A stretch of 6,271 nt of DNA from Bacteroidales bacterium (GTDB lineage: Bacteria; Bacteroidota; Bacteroidia; Bacteroidales; WCHB1-69), in contig JAIROC010000063.1 of assembly GCA_031257735.1 (NCBI GenBank), positions 1 through 6,271 of the forward strand, given 5' to 3'. Made by a program: the position numbers and the translations under genes. The notes beneath the pieces are model-generated. The model searched no databases and had not been told where the DNA came from. It saw only the letters and a program-made list of their open reading frames with translations. Positions 1 to 6,271 of this stretch are shown here, one piece after another. Each line of letters begins with the position of its first letter. The stretch's first letter is position 1.

Positions 1-813
1 GGCGAATTTTGCGATAATATCTTTGTCGGTGTTCAAACCAGCGCCGACAAAGTTTTTATTCTGGGATACGAAGATGAAAATGCGACCCATTATACCGCAA
101 AATCAATCTCCCTTGGCAAGACCATACAGATTGAAAAAGCATGGGTTCGTCATATCATATCAGGCACGGATGTAAAAAAATATCTGCATCCTGAAAAACG
201 ACAGTTAGTGATATTCCCCTATGATATTGTTGATGGAAAGCCTGTCTTGGTTGACAAGAAAATTCTTGAGGCAAAAGCATTCAAAACATGGGAATACCTG
301 CTGAAAAACAAAAAGATTCTGGAGAACCGGGAAAAAGGGCGAATGAAAGGCGCTGGCTGGTACGGCTATGTTTATTTAAAAAACATGGCGCTACAAGATA
401 AACCGAAAATCTGTGTTCCCCGTCTGGTACAGGAAATTCAGACCGTTTACGATGAAACCGGAGCATGGTGTCTTGATAATGTTGATGTAGGCGGGGTTAT
501 TCTCAAAAATGAATACGAAAATTTGAATTACTATATTGTGGGACTTTTGAACTCAAAATTACTGTCAAAATATCTCTCAAAAATATCTACTCCCTTCCGG
601 GGCGGTTTCTGGTCTTGTAATCGGCAGTATTTAGAACAGCTACCTATTGTCATGCCAACAGAAAAGAACCAAGCCGGTGTTGATAAAATAGAGAACATGG
701 TAAAACAGATTATTACCCTGAAAAATAAAAAAGATGACAAGAGTTTTAAGGATGCGGTTTTTCTGGAAGGGGAATTGGAGAAAATTGTAATTGGATTATA
801 TGGCGCCGATTAA
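1..813 (+). CDS. C-terminal part of a DNA methyltransferase / type IIG-like enzyme (TaqI/Eco57I-type specificity region), 5' truncated by window
   Basis: The frame is open from base 1 to the TAA at 811-813, giving 270 residues with no start codon; the GTG at 208 is an internal valine. The visible part looks like the target-recognition end of N6-adenine methylases of the TaqI/Eco57I type. It has a start-of-domain pattern FVGVQTSADKVFIL (residues 8-21), a W-x-R-x5-G-x-D-V-K-K-Y stretch (48-61), KICVPRLV (136-143), and a late LLNSKLLSKYLSK then YLEQLPI pattern (182-216). It ends in a helical tail with EKIVIGLYG (260-268), typical of these proteins. The SAM-binding and NPPY motifs would lie upstream of the window, so activity and any fused nuclease cannot be judged. 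It is probably the first visible gene of a four-gene operon, with 16 nt before the next start. GC is near 45% in a sampled line, higher than the next two genes. It could instead be a BREX PglX-like or stand-alone methylase. Confidence 0.8.
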   Translation, partial: GEFCDNIFVGVQTSADKVFILGYEDENATHYTAKSISLGKTIQIEKAWVRHIISGTDVKKYLHPEKRQLVIFPYDIVDGKPVLVDKKILEAKAFKTWEYLLKNKKILENREKGRMKGAGWYGYVYLKNMALQDKPKICVPRLVQEIQTVYDETGAWCLDNVDVGGVILKNEYENLNYYIVGLLNSKLLSKYLSKISTPFRGGFWSCNRQYLEQLPIVMPTEKNQAGVDKIENMVKQIITLKNKKDDKSFKDAVFLEGELEKIVIGLYGAD

Positions 814-819
814 AAAGCC

Positions 820-824
820 GGAGG
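820..824 (+). promoter_or_regulatory. Ribosome binding site deciding the GHKL ATPase start
   Basis: GGAGG lies 5 nt before the ATG at 830. This favours 830 over the in-frame TTG at 791 and the ATG at 800, both of which lie inside the upstream methylase gene and have no comparable motif. Confidence 0.85.
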
Positions 825-829
825 ATAAA

Positions 830-2947
830 ATGAATACAAAGATTAGAATAGGCGGCAGTATCATTAGTGAACTCTCTGAGAAGATACCGACAAACATAAT
901 AGCTATAAACGAATTGATCAAAAATTCTTACGATGCAGGCGCTTCATTTGTTACTATCGAATTGAATACAAAAAAGAAAATGCTTTATATCAAAGATGAT
1001 GGTTCTGGTATGAATCGGAATGAAATAGATATGCTTTTTCATCTATCAAATAGTAATAAAGTACATGGCAAAAAAAATGAATATGGAAGGATTACACAAG
1101 GATCTAAAGGTTTAGGGTTCTTGTCGGTATTCAAATTTGGAAAATTTGTTGAGTGGAAGACGAATAGAAACAAGGGATATGCTTTTTCCGTTGATTATGA
1201 TAAAATGATAAGCTCAGACGATATATCAAAATTTGAAATTGAATTAATTGAAGATGACAACATACCCAATGGAACTGAAATCAGCATAAAACTTGACAAA
1301 TATAATGTCAAATCATTAAATGAGTATTTTTCTCTGGAGAAAAACTATAAGAAAATAATAAATTCATTTGACGATGATAATTTTGTCATAAATTTAACAA
1401 TAAATGAAAAAACTTATTCAAGCAAGGACAAAATTCCATTATTAGACAATGAAAAGGATCAGCAGTTATATTATATCACCTATAACAATAAAGCACAAAA
1501 AATTATTTTTAAGTACAATGGGTTTGTTGTATATAGTGAGAAATTTTCATTTCCATTTACTCAATTTGGCCTGGATTTGGAAATAATAGTGTTCCACTTA
1601 AAGCCCCATACAAAAGATAAAATTGACAAGCTCTTTTTTAATCCTATAGATGATTTGACCCCGCTTATCTATTTTAATACTAATCTTTTCAATAATTATA
1701 CTATTTTCGATCCTAATATTATGCGTAATGTACGAACTACTCAAGTCCTGAATCAGATGATAGGATTTATTAGAATTATTAGCAAGAATCCGTCTATTGA
1801 TTTTAACTCGGACCGTTCCCAGTTTTTACAGAACGAGTTAACCGATGCGATAAAAAAATTCCTGTACGATATTAACAGAAAAATCCAGGAAATCGGATCG
1901 GAAAAAAAGAACTATCTCATGAATTTCGATTTTGTTAAAACAAGCGAAATACCATCTGGCTATATAGATTCGGATGATCCCGAAGGATATAGAGAATTAA
2001 TAAAGGATAATTTTGCTTTTAAGGATAAGGTGACTATTGATGTCCAGCCAGACAAAGTGGCGTTTTCTTTATTTGGAAAAACAACCACGGTGTCTATAGC
2101 GGCCAATGGATTATCTTCAACCGCAGAAAACGAAGATTCGAACAAAAATCCGATGCCCGCAAAAATCAACCTTAATTGTGAAAATGAATTGCAGATACCT
2201 ATACCATCTAGCCAGATAGATTTAAAAGACTATATCGCGTCTGTTTACAATAGCGATGGGGTATTAGTCAGTAAAAATAAGCTTGCGATTAAAGTAAATG
2301 GCAATGACAACGCCACGGGTATTTTGTCAAGCATTGCTGACCCTTGCAGGAAAGTAATAGAATATAGTTATTCCGATCCCAAGACAGGTGTCGTTATAGA
2401 GAGTATAAAACTTGATTTTGTTGAACCCATAGCGCATATAACAACGAAAAAGTCGAGTTCAGATATTTTTACAATTCCTGCAAAAAAGGATTATATGATA
2501 AATTTTAGCCAATATTTAGACAAGCTCATTGAACAGATTAATAGTTTAAGAATTGATAAAAACAAAGAAATAATAGCTTGTTCTTTAAGAGTCTTATTTG
2601 AATTATGCATTGATGGTATAAGTAAATGTGGAAAGTATCCAACAATATTTGATGGTATAAATGAATTGGATGGTAAAGTAGTAGAGGTCATTAATTATCT
2701 AAATAATCATCAAAAAAATGGCCAAAAATATGTTTCTGAAATATCCAATAGTTCAAAAATAGAATTCAAAAGCCTTAAGAATATCTTATTTGCAGATGAA
2801 TTTCTAAAAATTATTAAGAAATCTCATCTTGGCTCGCATAAATCAACCATGTATATTACAGAAACCGAAGTAGCTGATATTTCACGCTATGCATCATTTT
2901 TCATAATTATTACAAATGAAATGATCAATAATCCTAATATCACATGA
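830..2947 (+). CDS. GHKL (Hsp90/MutL/MORC-like) ATPase, defence-associated
   Basis: This is a 705-residue protein from the ATG at 830, chosen for its GGAGG. The N-terminal ATPase fold is clear. The N box is ELIKNSYDAGA with E28, N32 and D35; the G1 box is DDGSGM (56-61); the glycine-rich G2 lid is GSKGLGFLSVFKFG (91-104). A second, S5-like transducer part follows to about 350, ending in IDFNSDRSQFL (323-333), which resembles the R-containing end of this module in Hsp90-like and MORC-like proteins. Residues about 395-535 look beta-rich and perhaps Ig-like. Residues about 555-705 are mostly helical (SLRVLFEL 585-592; SHLGSH 665-670), and I cannot assign them. Prokaryotic MORC/paraMORC GHKL proteins are known from restriction-modification loci, where they are thought to remodel DNA or complexes using ATP. 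Here the gene sits between two methylase genes. There is no transmembrane segment or signal peptide, so it is probably cytoplasmic. A histidine-kinase role is unlikely because no DHp or receiver region is seen. Confidence 0.85.
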   Translation: MNTKIRIGGSIISELSEKIPTNIIAINELIKNSYDAGASFVTIELNTKKKMLYIKDDGSGMNRNEIDMLFHLSNSNKVHGKKNEYGRITQGSKGLGFLSVFKFGKFVEWKTNRNKGYAFSVDYDKMISSDDISKFEIELIEDDNIPNGTEISIKLDKYNVKSLNEYFSLEKNYKKIINSFDDDNFVINLTINEKTYSSKDKIPLLDNEKDQQLYYITYNNKAQKIIFKYNGFVVYSEKFSFPFTQFGLDLEIIVFHLKPHTKDKIDKLFFNPIDDLTPLIYFNTNLFNNYTIFDPNIMRNVRTTQVLNQMIGFIRIISKNPSIDFNSDRSQFLQNELTDAIKKFLYDINRKIQEIGSEKKNYLMNFDFVKTSEIPSGYIDSDDPEGYRELIKDNFAFKDKVTIDVQPDKVAFSLFGKTTTVSIAANGLSSTAENEDSNKNPMPAKINLNCENELQIPIPSSQIDLKDYIASVYNSDGVLVSKNKLAIKVNGNDNATGILSSIADPCRKVIEYSYSDPKTGVVIESIKLDFVEPIAHITTKKSSSDIFTIPAKKDYMINFSQYLDKLIEQINSLRIDKNKEIIACSLRVLFELCIDGISKCGKYPTIFDGINELDGKVVEVINYLNNHQKNGQKYVSEISNSSKIEFKSLKNILFADEFLKIIKKSHLGSHKSTMYITETEVADISRYASFFIIITNEMINNPNIT

Positions 2948-2955
2948 TTAACAAA

Positions 2956-2960
2956 AAGGT
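2956..2960 (+). promoter_or_regulatory. Ribosome binding site for the TSPPY methyltransferase
   Basis: AAGGT lies 5 nt before the ATG at 2966. It is a modest SD match, placed in the 18-nt gap after the ATPase stop (TGA, 2945-2947), which suits translation as part of the same operon. Confidence 0.55.
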
Positions 2961-2965
2961 AAAAT

Positions 2966-4204
2966 ATGTTGGATGATATTGATTTTAAGGATTATAAGAA
3001 AAAGGATGATATTCACGGTACGGTTTTATATCCAGCGGTAATGGTAGCCCCGGTACAGAAAAAAATATTAAAAGATATTATCTCAAAAAATAAAATAGTA
3101 TCAATATTTGACCCTTTTCATGGTTCTGGAACAGCCCTGTATGAAGCCTTTGAAATATCCCCTGAAATCCATCTTGTCGGATGTGATATAAATCCTTTGG
3201 CAAATTTAATAACCCGTGTAAAACTGCAAGGTGTTAGCCAGTTTATATTCCGGGATATTAAGAAAATTGAGGATTATATTAAAAAACCTGATGGTATTTA
3301 TGAATATAGCTTCCCAAATATAAAAAAATGGTTTAGACCAGATATTACTGACTCGTTGGCATTATTGCGAACGGCAATAATGGATATAACCAGCGATAGG
3401 AATAGGTTGTATTTTTGGTATATTTTATTAGATGTAATTAGATTTAATAGTAATACAAGAAGTTCAACTTACAAATTACACATTAAAGAAAACGATAAAA
3501 TAGAGAGCATGCAAAACACAGTCATTGATATGTTTCTTTCTGCCGCAAAAATGAATGTTAATAAATTTAAACACAAATCAGATAATTTTATCTTATATAA
3601 AAATGACATATTCGATATAATAAAACATTTTAGAAAAAATACATTTGACATCTCTATTACCTCTCCTCCTTATGGTGAAAATGCGACGACCGTTCCTTAT
3701 GGTCAATTTTCAATGCTTTCTTTATATACAATACCCGAATATGATTTAGAATTAGAAGGATGGGAATTGGATAATTATTCAATAATTGACAATCGTAGCA
3801 TGGGAGGTTCAGAGAAGTCTATTTCACTTACTGATTTTGAATTATCTTTAATCAAGGATTATTTGTCTCTTATTTCAATACGGAAACAAAAAAAAGTAAT
3901 TAGATATTTTAAGGATTATTTCTATTTTCTTAGGGAACTGTGTAGAGTTACAAAAAAATATGTGGTTTTAACTTTGGGGAATAGAACTGTTGATAGAATT
4001 GAAATTAATCTTGTAGAAATTACAAAAAAGTTTCTTGAAAAAAACGGTTATAAGAATATTAGCTCTGTAATGCGAAATATTCCAAGAAAAAGAACACCCA
4101 GGGTTACGTCCAATGTTTATCAAAAACCTGTCAATTCTATGAATTATGAATATGTTTTGATTTACGAAAAAAATAACGTTACTCCTGATCGGGAGTTTTC
4201 ATAG
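2966..4204 (+). CDS. Site-specific DNA methyltransferase, TSPPY type (probably N4-cytosine or N6-adenine)
   Basis: This is a complete 412-residue amino-methyltransferase. The SAM-binding motif I is DPFHGSGT (49-56), followed by GCDINPLAN (72-80) with the acidic residue expected to contact the ribose. The catalytic motif IV is TSPPYG (232-237), continuing as a T-T-V-P-Y-G-Q stretch (241-247). Other patterns I associate with this methylase family are HGTVLYPAVM (17-26), RSSTYKLHI (165-173) and SMGG (278-281). The S-P-P-Y form of motif IV is common in N4-cytosine enzymes, but family assignment alone does not fix the base modified. Motif I precedes motif IV, the reverse of the beta-class order (IV then I). 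No fused nuclease or helicase is visible. The gene is AT-rich like the ATPase (12 G+C in the 60 bases at 3541-3600), with an 18-nt gap before it and 11 nt after it. It could protect host DNA as the modification half of a system whose restriction half includes the ATPase, the YhcG-like nuclease, or both. Confidence 0.88.
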   Translation: MLDDIDFKDYKKKDDIHGTVLYPAVMVAPVQKKILKDIISKNKIVSIFDPFHGSGTALYEAFEISPEIHLVGCDINPLANLITRVKLQGVSQFIFRDIKKIEDYIKKPDGIYEYSFPNIKKWFRPDITDSLALLRTAIMDITSDRNRLYFWYILLDVIRFNSNTRSSTYKLHIKENDKIESMQNTVIDMFLSAAKMNVNKFKHKSDNFILYKNDIFDIIKHFRKNTFDISITSPPYGENATTVPYGQFSMLSLYTIPEYDLELEGWELDNYSIIDNRSMGGSEKSISLTDFELSLIKDYLSLISIRKQKKVIRYFKDYFYFLRELCRVTKKYVVLTLGNRTVDRIEINLVEITKKFLEKNGYKNISSVMRNIPRKRTPRVTSNVYQKPVNSMNYEYVLIYEKNNVTPDREFS

Positions 4205-4208
4205 GTGG
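4203..4208 (+). promoter_or_regulatory. Ribosome binding site for the YhcG-like nuclease
   Basis: AGGTGG lies 7 nt before the ATG at 4216 and overlaps the TAG stop of the methylase gene (4202-4204). The stop/RBS overlap suggests translational coupling. Confidence 0.7.
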
Positions 4209-4215
4209 AATCGCC

Positions 4216-5235
4216 ATGACCCTTAATCGCCTCCAGCGAAACTTTATCGCCGAAATCAAAGAAAAAATCCGCCTTGCCCAATACGAGGCACTTAAGGCGG
4301 TTAATACCAATCTCATTAGGCTCTATTGGGACATAGGCCGGGATATATCCGAAAGACAGGGCGAAAGCTGGGGACAATCAATTGTACCGGTGCTTTCCGT
4401 AGAGTTGCAGAAAGAATTCCCCGGAATAAGCGGTTTTTCCGTGTCAAACTTGTGGTCAATGGCCCAATTCTATACGGAGTATCACGATGTTGAATTTCTC
4501 CAGCCACTGGTTGGAGAAATAAGCTGGACCAAGCATATTGCCATCCTTAACAAATGCAAGGATAATCAGGAACGGCGGTTTTATATTTTGGCAACAAAGA
4601 AATTCGGCTGGTCAAAAAATGTACTCATCCATCAAATAGAGAACAAAACCTATGAAAAATACCTTTTGGGGCAGACGAATTTTGATGAAACCCTGCCGGA
4701 TACTATCAAAAAACAGGCGGTTCTGGCAGTAAAGGATGAATACACCTTCGACTTTATCGACATGGCGGATGAACATTCCGAACGGCAGCTTGAATCGGCG
4801 CTGGTGAACAATATGCGTTCTTTTCTGCTTGAGATGGGACCGCAGTTTACTTTTATCGGCAACCAGTTCAAATTGACTATTGACGACAAGGAATATTTTA
4901 TCGACCTTCTGCTCTATCACCGGGAATTGCGATGTTTGGTAGCCATTGAATTGAAAATCGGCGAATTTCAACCGGAATACAAAGGCAAAATGGAATTTTA
5001 CCTCTCCCTCCTGAACGATAAAGTAAAACTCCCCCACGAAAATGACGCTATCGGTATTATCATCTGCAAGGAAAAGAACCGGACGATTGTCGAGTATTCC
5101 CTGAAAACAAGCTCAATGCCCATAGGCGTGTCGACCTATACTACCTCTGCAAAACTGCCCAAAGACTACAAACGCTTATTGCCGGACAGTAAAGCCATAA
5201 GCAGGAAAATAGACCGGTTTTTTGAGGAAATATAA
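4216..5235 (+). CDS. PDDEXK nuclease domain protein, YhcG / DUF1016 family
   Basis: This is a complete 339-residue protein. The N-terminal helical half (about 1-160) has the family pattern LIRLYWDIGRDISERQ (33-48), followed by a Q-x5-FPG-x-SGFSVSNLW stretch (65-80). A later segment, ILNKCKDNQERRFYI (110-124), matches the usual hinge in which the nuclease acts on 'ERRFYI..A' sequences. The C-terminal half holds an apparently intact PDDEXK core: E194 in ESALVNNM, D230 in YFIDLLLYH, then the E-x-K of AIELKIGEF with E245 and K247, and a downstream Y-K-G-K-M-E-F-Y helix (255-262). YhcG-type proteins are found across bacteria, often inside restriction-modification loci, but their biochemical role is poorly defined. 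GC is high (31 of 60 in 4741-4800), unlike the two genes before it, so it may have a separate history even though it joins the operon with an 11-nt gap. The product is probably a soluble DNA nuclease. Confidence 0.92.
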   Translation: MTLNRLQRNFIAEIKEKIRLAQYEALKAVNTNLIRLYWDIGRDISERQGESWGQSIVPVLSVELQKEFPGISGFSVSNLWSMAQFYTEYHDVEFLQPLVGEISWTKHIAILNKCKDNQERRFYILATKKFGWSKNVLIHQIENKTYEKYLLGQTNFDETLPDTIKKQAVLAVKDEYTFDFIDMADEHSERQLESALVNNMRSFLLEMGPQFTFIGNQFKLTIDDKEYFIDLLLYHRELRCLVAIELKIGEFQPEYKGKMEFYLSLLNDKVKLPHENDAIGIIICKEKNRTIVEYSLKTSSMPIGVSTYTTSAKLPKDYKRLLPDSKAISRKIDRFFEEI

Positions 5236-5265
5236 TACTGTTTGATACTGAGGTACAGAACATCA
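5236..5265 (+). other. Short convergent intergenic gap without a clear terminator
   Basis: Only 30 nt separate the stop of the YhcG-like gene from the stop of the opposing gene. I see only a 4-bp CTGT/ACAG inverted match and no T-tract, so neither strand shows a convincing intrinsic terminator here. Read-through would give overlapping antisense 3' ends. Confidence 0.5.
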
Positions 5266-6072
5266 TCAAAAATCAATATTTAGTACGGCCTTATCAATTC
5301 TCCTGTAAGCATAAGAAGCCATTGCGAATAAATCCAATGCGTCTTGTTGATCCATTGCCCACTCAATCCTTGGCGCATGGGCGGTAGGATTCCTGAATGT
5401 GCCGAATAAGCCTTTCAACAGGTTGGCAAACCCTCTTTGTTCTGATCGTTCGGTTTCCAATTTGTATTCATTTATTATGAGCAATGGGGACTTGCCACAA
5501 AAAGCGGATTCTACCAGATCTGAGCCATCAGTTGTTAAATTTGTTTTTGCCCGTATCATTGCCGCAATCCCTTTTACCGCTTCTAATACCGCATGAAAAT
5601 TATCGTCTGCCAATAACTCCGCACGACAATAGGTAAGCAGCTCGCTATGAAAATTCCTGTCATGTATTATTTTACGCAATAAATCAGCTTTCTTTTCCGC
5701 TTCTGATAATGTTTTCGATTTGCTTGTTTTATGAAATTTTCCATCATCGCCATATTCAAGACCTTGAAATGATAGCAATATATTTAGTTCATTTGCTATA
5801 TGCCTGAACCTTTCGGGATCTTGTGTAAATCTTGAAGGTTCTATTGCCTTTGCAATAAACGTTAATATAAAGTTGTCCCTACGGTATTTATTATGTGCCG
5901 AAACGAAAGCGGCAAACAATCTTTTCCGCTTTGTTAAACCAGGCTCTATATCCTCCAGTTTGCAGGAAATTAACCAGTGTCCGATTTCTGTTCCCGTAAG
6001 CCCAAAACCAGTATCGCCCAGTATTTTTGCGAATTGTTCTATTTGTCCTTCGGTAAAATATATTGGTTCCAT
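5266..6072 (-). CDS. TIGR02391 (Ymh) family protein with HEPN-like C-terminus
   Basis: This is a 268-residue protein from the ATG at 6072-6070. A TTG at 6084 and a GTG at 6078 are in-frame alternatives adding four or two residues, and none of the three starts has a strong SD. The sequence carries the family's marks: GLTGTEIGHWL near the N-terminus (residues 24-34), RAELLADDNFHAVLEA (150-165), SEQRGFANLLKGLFG (210-224), then TFRNPTAHAPRIEW (225-238) and a final helix with A-L-D-L-F and Y-R-R-I-D. The R227-N-x3-H232 segment matches the R-x4-6-H signature of HEPN domains, many of which are RNases in toxin-antitoxin, abortive-infection and CRISPR effectors. Family members are known from phage, plasmid, transposon and restriction loci, with no established function. 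It faces the restriction-type operon and has its own promoter, so it may be a separate defence or regulatory gene. Composition is mixed, 52% GC at 5341-5400 and 35% at 5761-5820. Confidence 0.85.
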   Translation of the reverse strand: MEPIYFTEGQIEQFAKILGDTGFGLTGTEIGHWLISCKLEDIEPGLTKRKRLFAAFVSAHNKYRRDNFILTFIAKAIEPSRFTQDPERFRHIANELNILLSFQGLEYGDDGKFHKTSKSKTLSEAEKKADLLRKIIHDRNFHSELLTYCRAELLADDNFHAVLEAVKGIAAMIRAKTNLTTDGSDLVESAFCGKSPLLIINEYKLETERSEQRGFANLLKGLFGTFRNPTAHAPRIEWAMDQQDALDLFAMASYAYRRIDKAVLNIDF

Positions 6073-6086
6073 ATCCACACTCAATT

Positions 6087-6125
6087 AAAAAAGGGCCGTT
6101 GAACTTCTATATATAATCCAGCCTT
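6087..6125 (-). other. Weak hairpin plus T-run in the leader of the TIGR02391 gene
   Basis: Read on the - strand, AAGGCTG (6125-6119) can pair with CGGCCCTT (6098-6091), with one bulge and one G-T wobble across a loop of about 20 nt. A run of six T (6092-6087) overlaps and follows the 3' arm. This resembles a weak terminator or attenuator placed between promoter and start codon. The short stem and large loop make it uncertain. Confidence 0.2.
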
Positions 6126-6134
6126 GTACTGTGA

Positions 6135-6161
6135 ATTATATCCTTTGCTATTCAATGTCAA
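6135..6161 (-). promoter_or_regulatory. Sigma70-type promoter for the TIGR02391 gene
   Basis: On the - strand a perfect TTGACA (6161-6156) is followed by TATAAT (6140-6135). The spacer is 15 nt, shorter than the usual 17, which would weaken an otherwise consensus promoter and leave room for activator control. The expected transcript start, near 6128, gives a leader of about 55 nt. Confidence 0.6.
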
Positions 6162-6186
6162 CAAGTTAAGCCTCCGGGGTCAACAA
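6157..6186. repeat. Direct repeat pair GTCAACAA at the -35 region
   Basis: GTCAACAA occurs at 6157-6164 and again at 6179-6186, 22 nt apart start to start, about two helical turns. The first copy overlaps the -35 box of the TIGR02391 gene promoter, as an operator would. With only two 8-mers, chance cannot be excluded. Confidence 0.4.
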
Positions 6187-6225
6187 TTTGATTTGTGATT
6201 ATGGTGAAACTTTACCTTCCGGGGT
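6173..6225. repeat. Repeat pair TCCGGGGT upstream of the TIGR02391 promoter
   Basis: TCCGGGGT occurs at 6173-6180 and 6218-6225, 45 nt apart. Both copies are preceded by a CCT-like context (CCTCCGGGGT and CCTTCCGGGGT). The stretch 6162-6271 otherwise shows no gene I can support. Confidence 0.35.
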
Positions 6226-6271
6226 ATCTTTCTCGGTACATGCCGGTTTGGCCGTATCGGGATGAGGCGGC

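Noticed and set aside
208..813. A separate gene starting at GTG 208
   Set aside because: The same frame is open to base 1 and the upstream 69 codons read as the same specificity domain, so this is the tail of a longer gene.
791..829. Longer GHKL protein starting at TTG 791 or ATG 800
   Set aside because: These starts overlap the methylase end and lack an SD, while ATG 830 has GGAGG at the right distance and begins the conserved sequence.
830..2947. Sensor histidine kinase instead of a GHKL ATPase of MORC/Hsp90 type
   Set aside because: The ATP-binding fold is at the N-terminus, with no upstream phospho-acceptor helix pair, membrane segments or receiver domain, and an S5-like module follows it.
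4612..5037. 141-codon open frame on the - strand
   Set aside because: It lies wholly opposite the YhcG-like gene, whose PDDEXK motifs are clear. The antisense product shows no recognisable pattern.
6073..6084. TTG (6084) or GTG (6078) start for the TIGR02391 gene
   Set aside because: The ATG at 6072 is preferred. The extra four residues add no family pattern and no SD supports them, though the GTG remains possible.
6201..6271. Possible gene start on + (ATG 6201) or gene ends on - (stops at 6199-6201 and 6212-6214) running off the right edge
   Set aside because: Each gives only about 20 residues with no recognised family, and the + start has no SD. None can be supported from what is visible.
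1..6271. CRISPR array, tRNA, rRNA, transposase or long terminal inverted repeats
   Set aside because: I saw no regularly spaced repeats, RNA gene signatures or transposase motifs on either strand.

Overview
This window is a bacterial defence or restriction-modification type accessory region. It has no tRNA, rRNA, CRISPR or recognisable transposase. The genes open with clear Shine-Dalgarno motifs (GGAGG, AGGTGG), so the host is a bacterium that uses SD-led initiation. The phylum cannot be fixed from the sequence. Base composition is strongly mixed, which fits a horizontally assembled island.

Layout: four genes run on the + strand with gaps of only 16, 18 and 11 nt and probably form one operon. 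(1) Positions 1-813 hold the C-terminal 270 residues of a DNA methyltransferase or type IIG-like enzyme with a TaqI/Eco57I-type target-recognition region; its catalytic part lies before the window. (2) Positions 830-2947 encode a 705-residue GHKL (Hsp90/MutL/MORC-like) ATPase with a long, unassigned C-terminal half. (3) Positions 2966-4204 encode a second, complete DNA methyltransferase of the TSPPY type. (4) Positions 4216-5235 encode a YhcG/DUF1016-family PDDEXK nuclease. Facing them on the - strand, 5266-6072 encodes a TIGR02391 (Ymh) family protein with a HEPN-like R-N-x3-H motif, behind its own near-consensus promoter.

The two central genes (830-4204) are mostly 20-30% GC by hand count. 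The flanking genes reach 45-52% in sampled 60-base lines. The ATPase plus TSPPY methylase therefore looks like an AT-rich cassette set between genes of different origin. The ATPase gene is itself uneven, with a GC-richer middle third.

How they may work together (inference): the two methylases would mark host DNA, the GHKL ATPase would act as an ATP-driven clamp or remodeller as proposed for prokaryotic MORC/paraMORC proteins in restriction systems, and the PDDEXK protein is the obvious nuclease candidate. The convergent HEPN-like gene could be an independent RNase-type effector. Whether these form one system or a chance cluster cannot be settled from this window.
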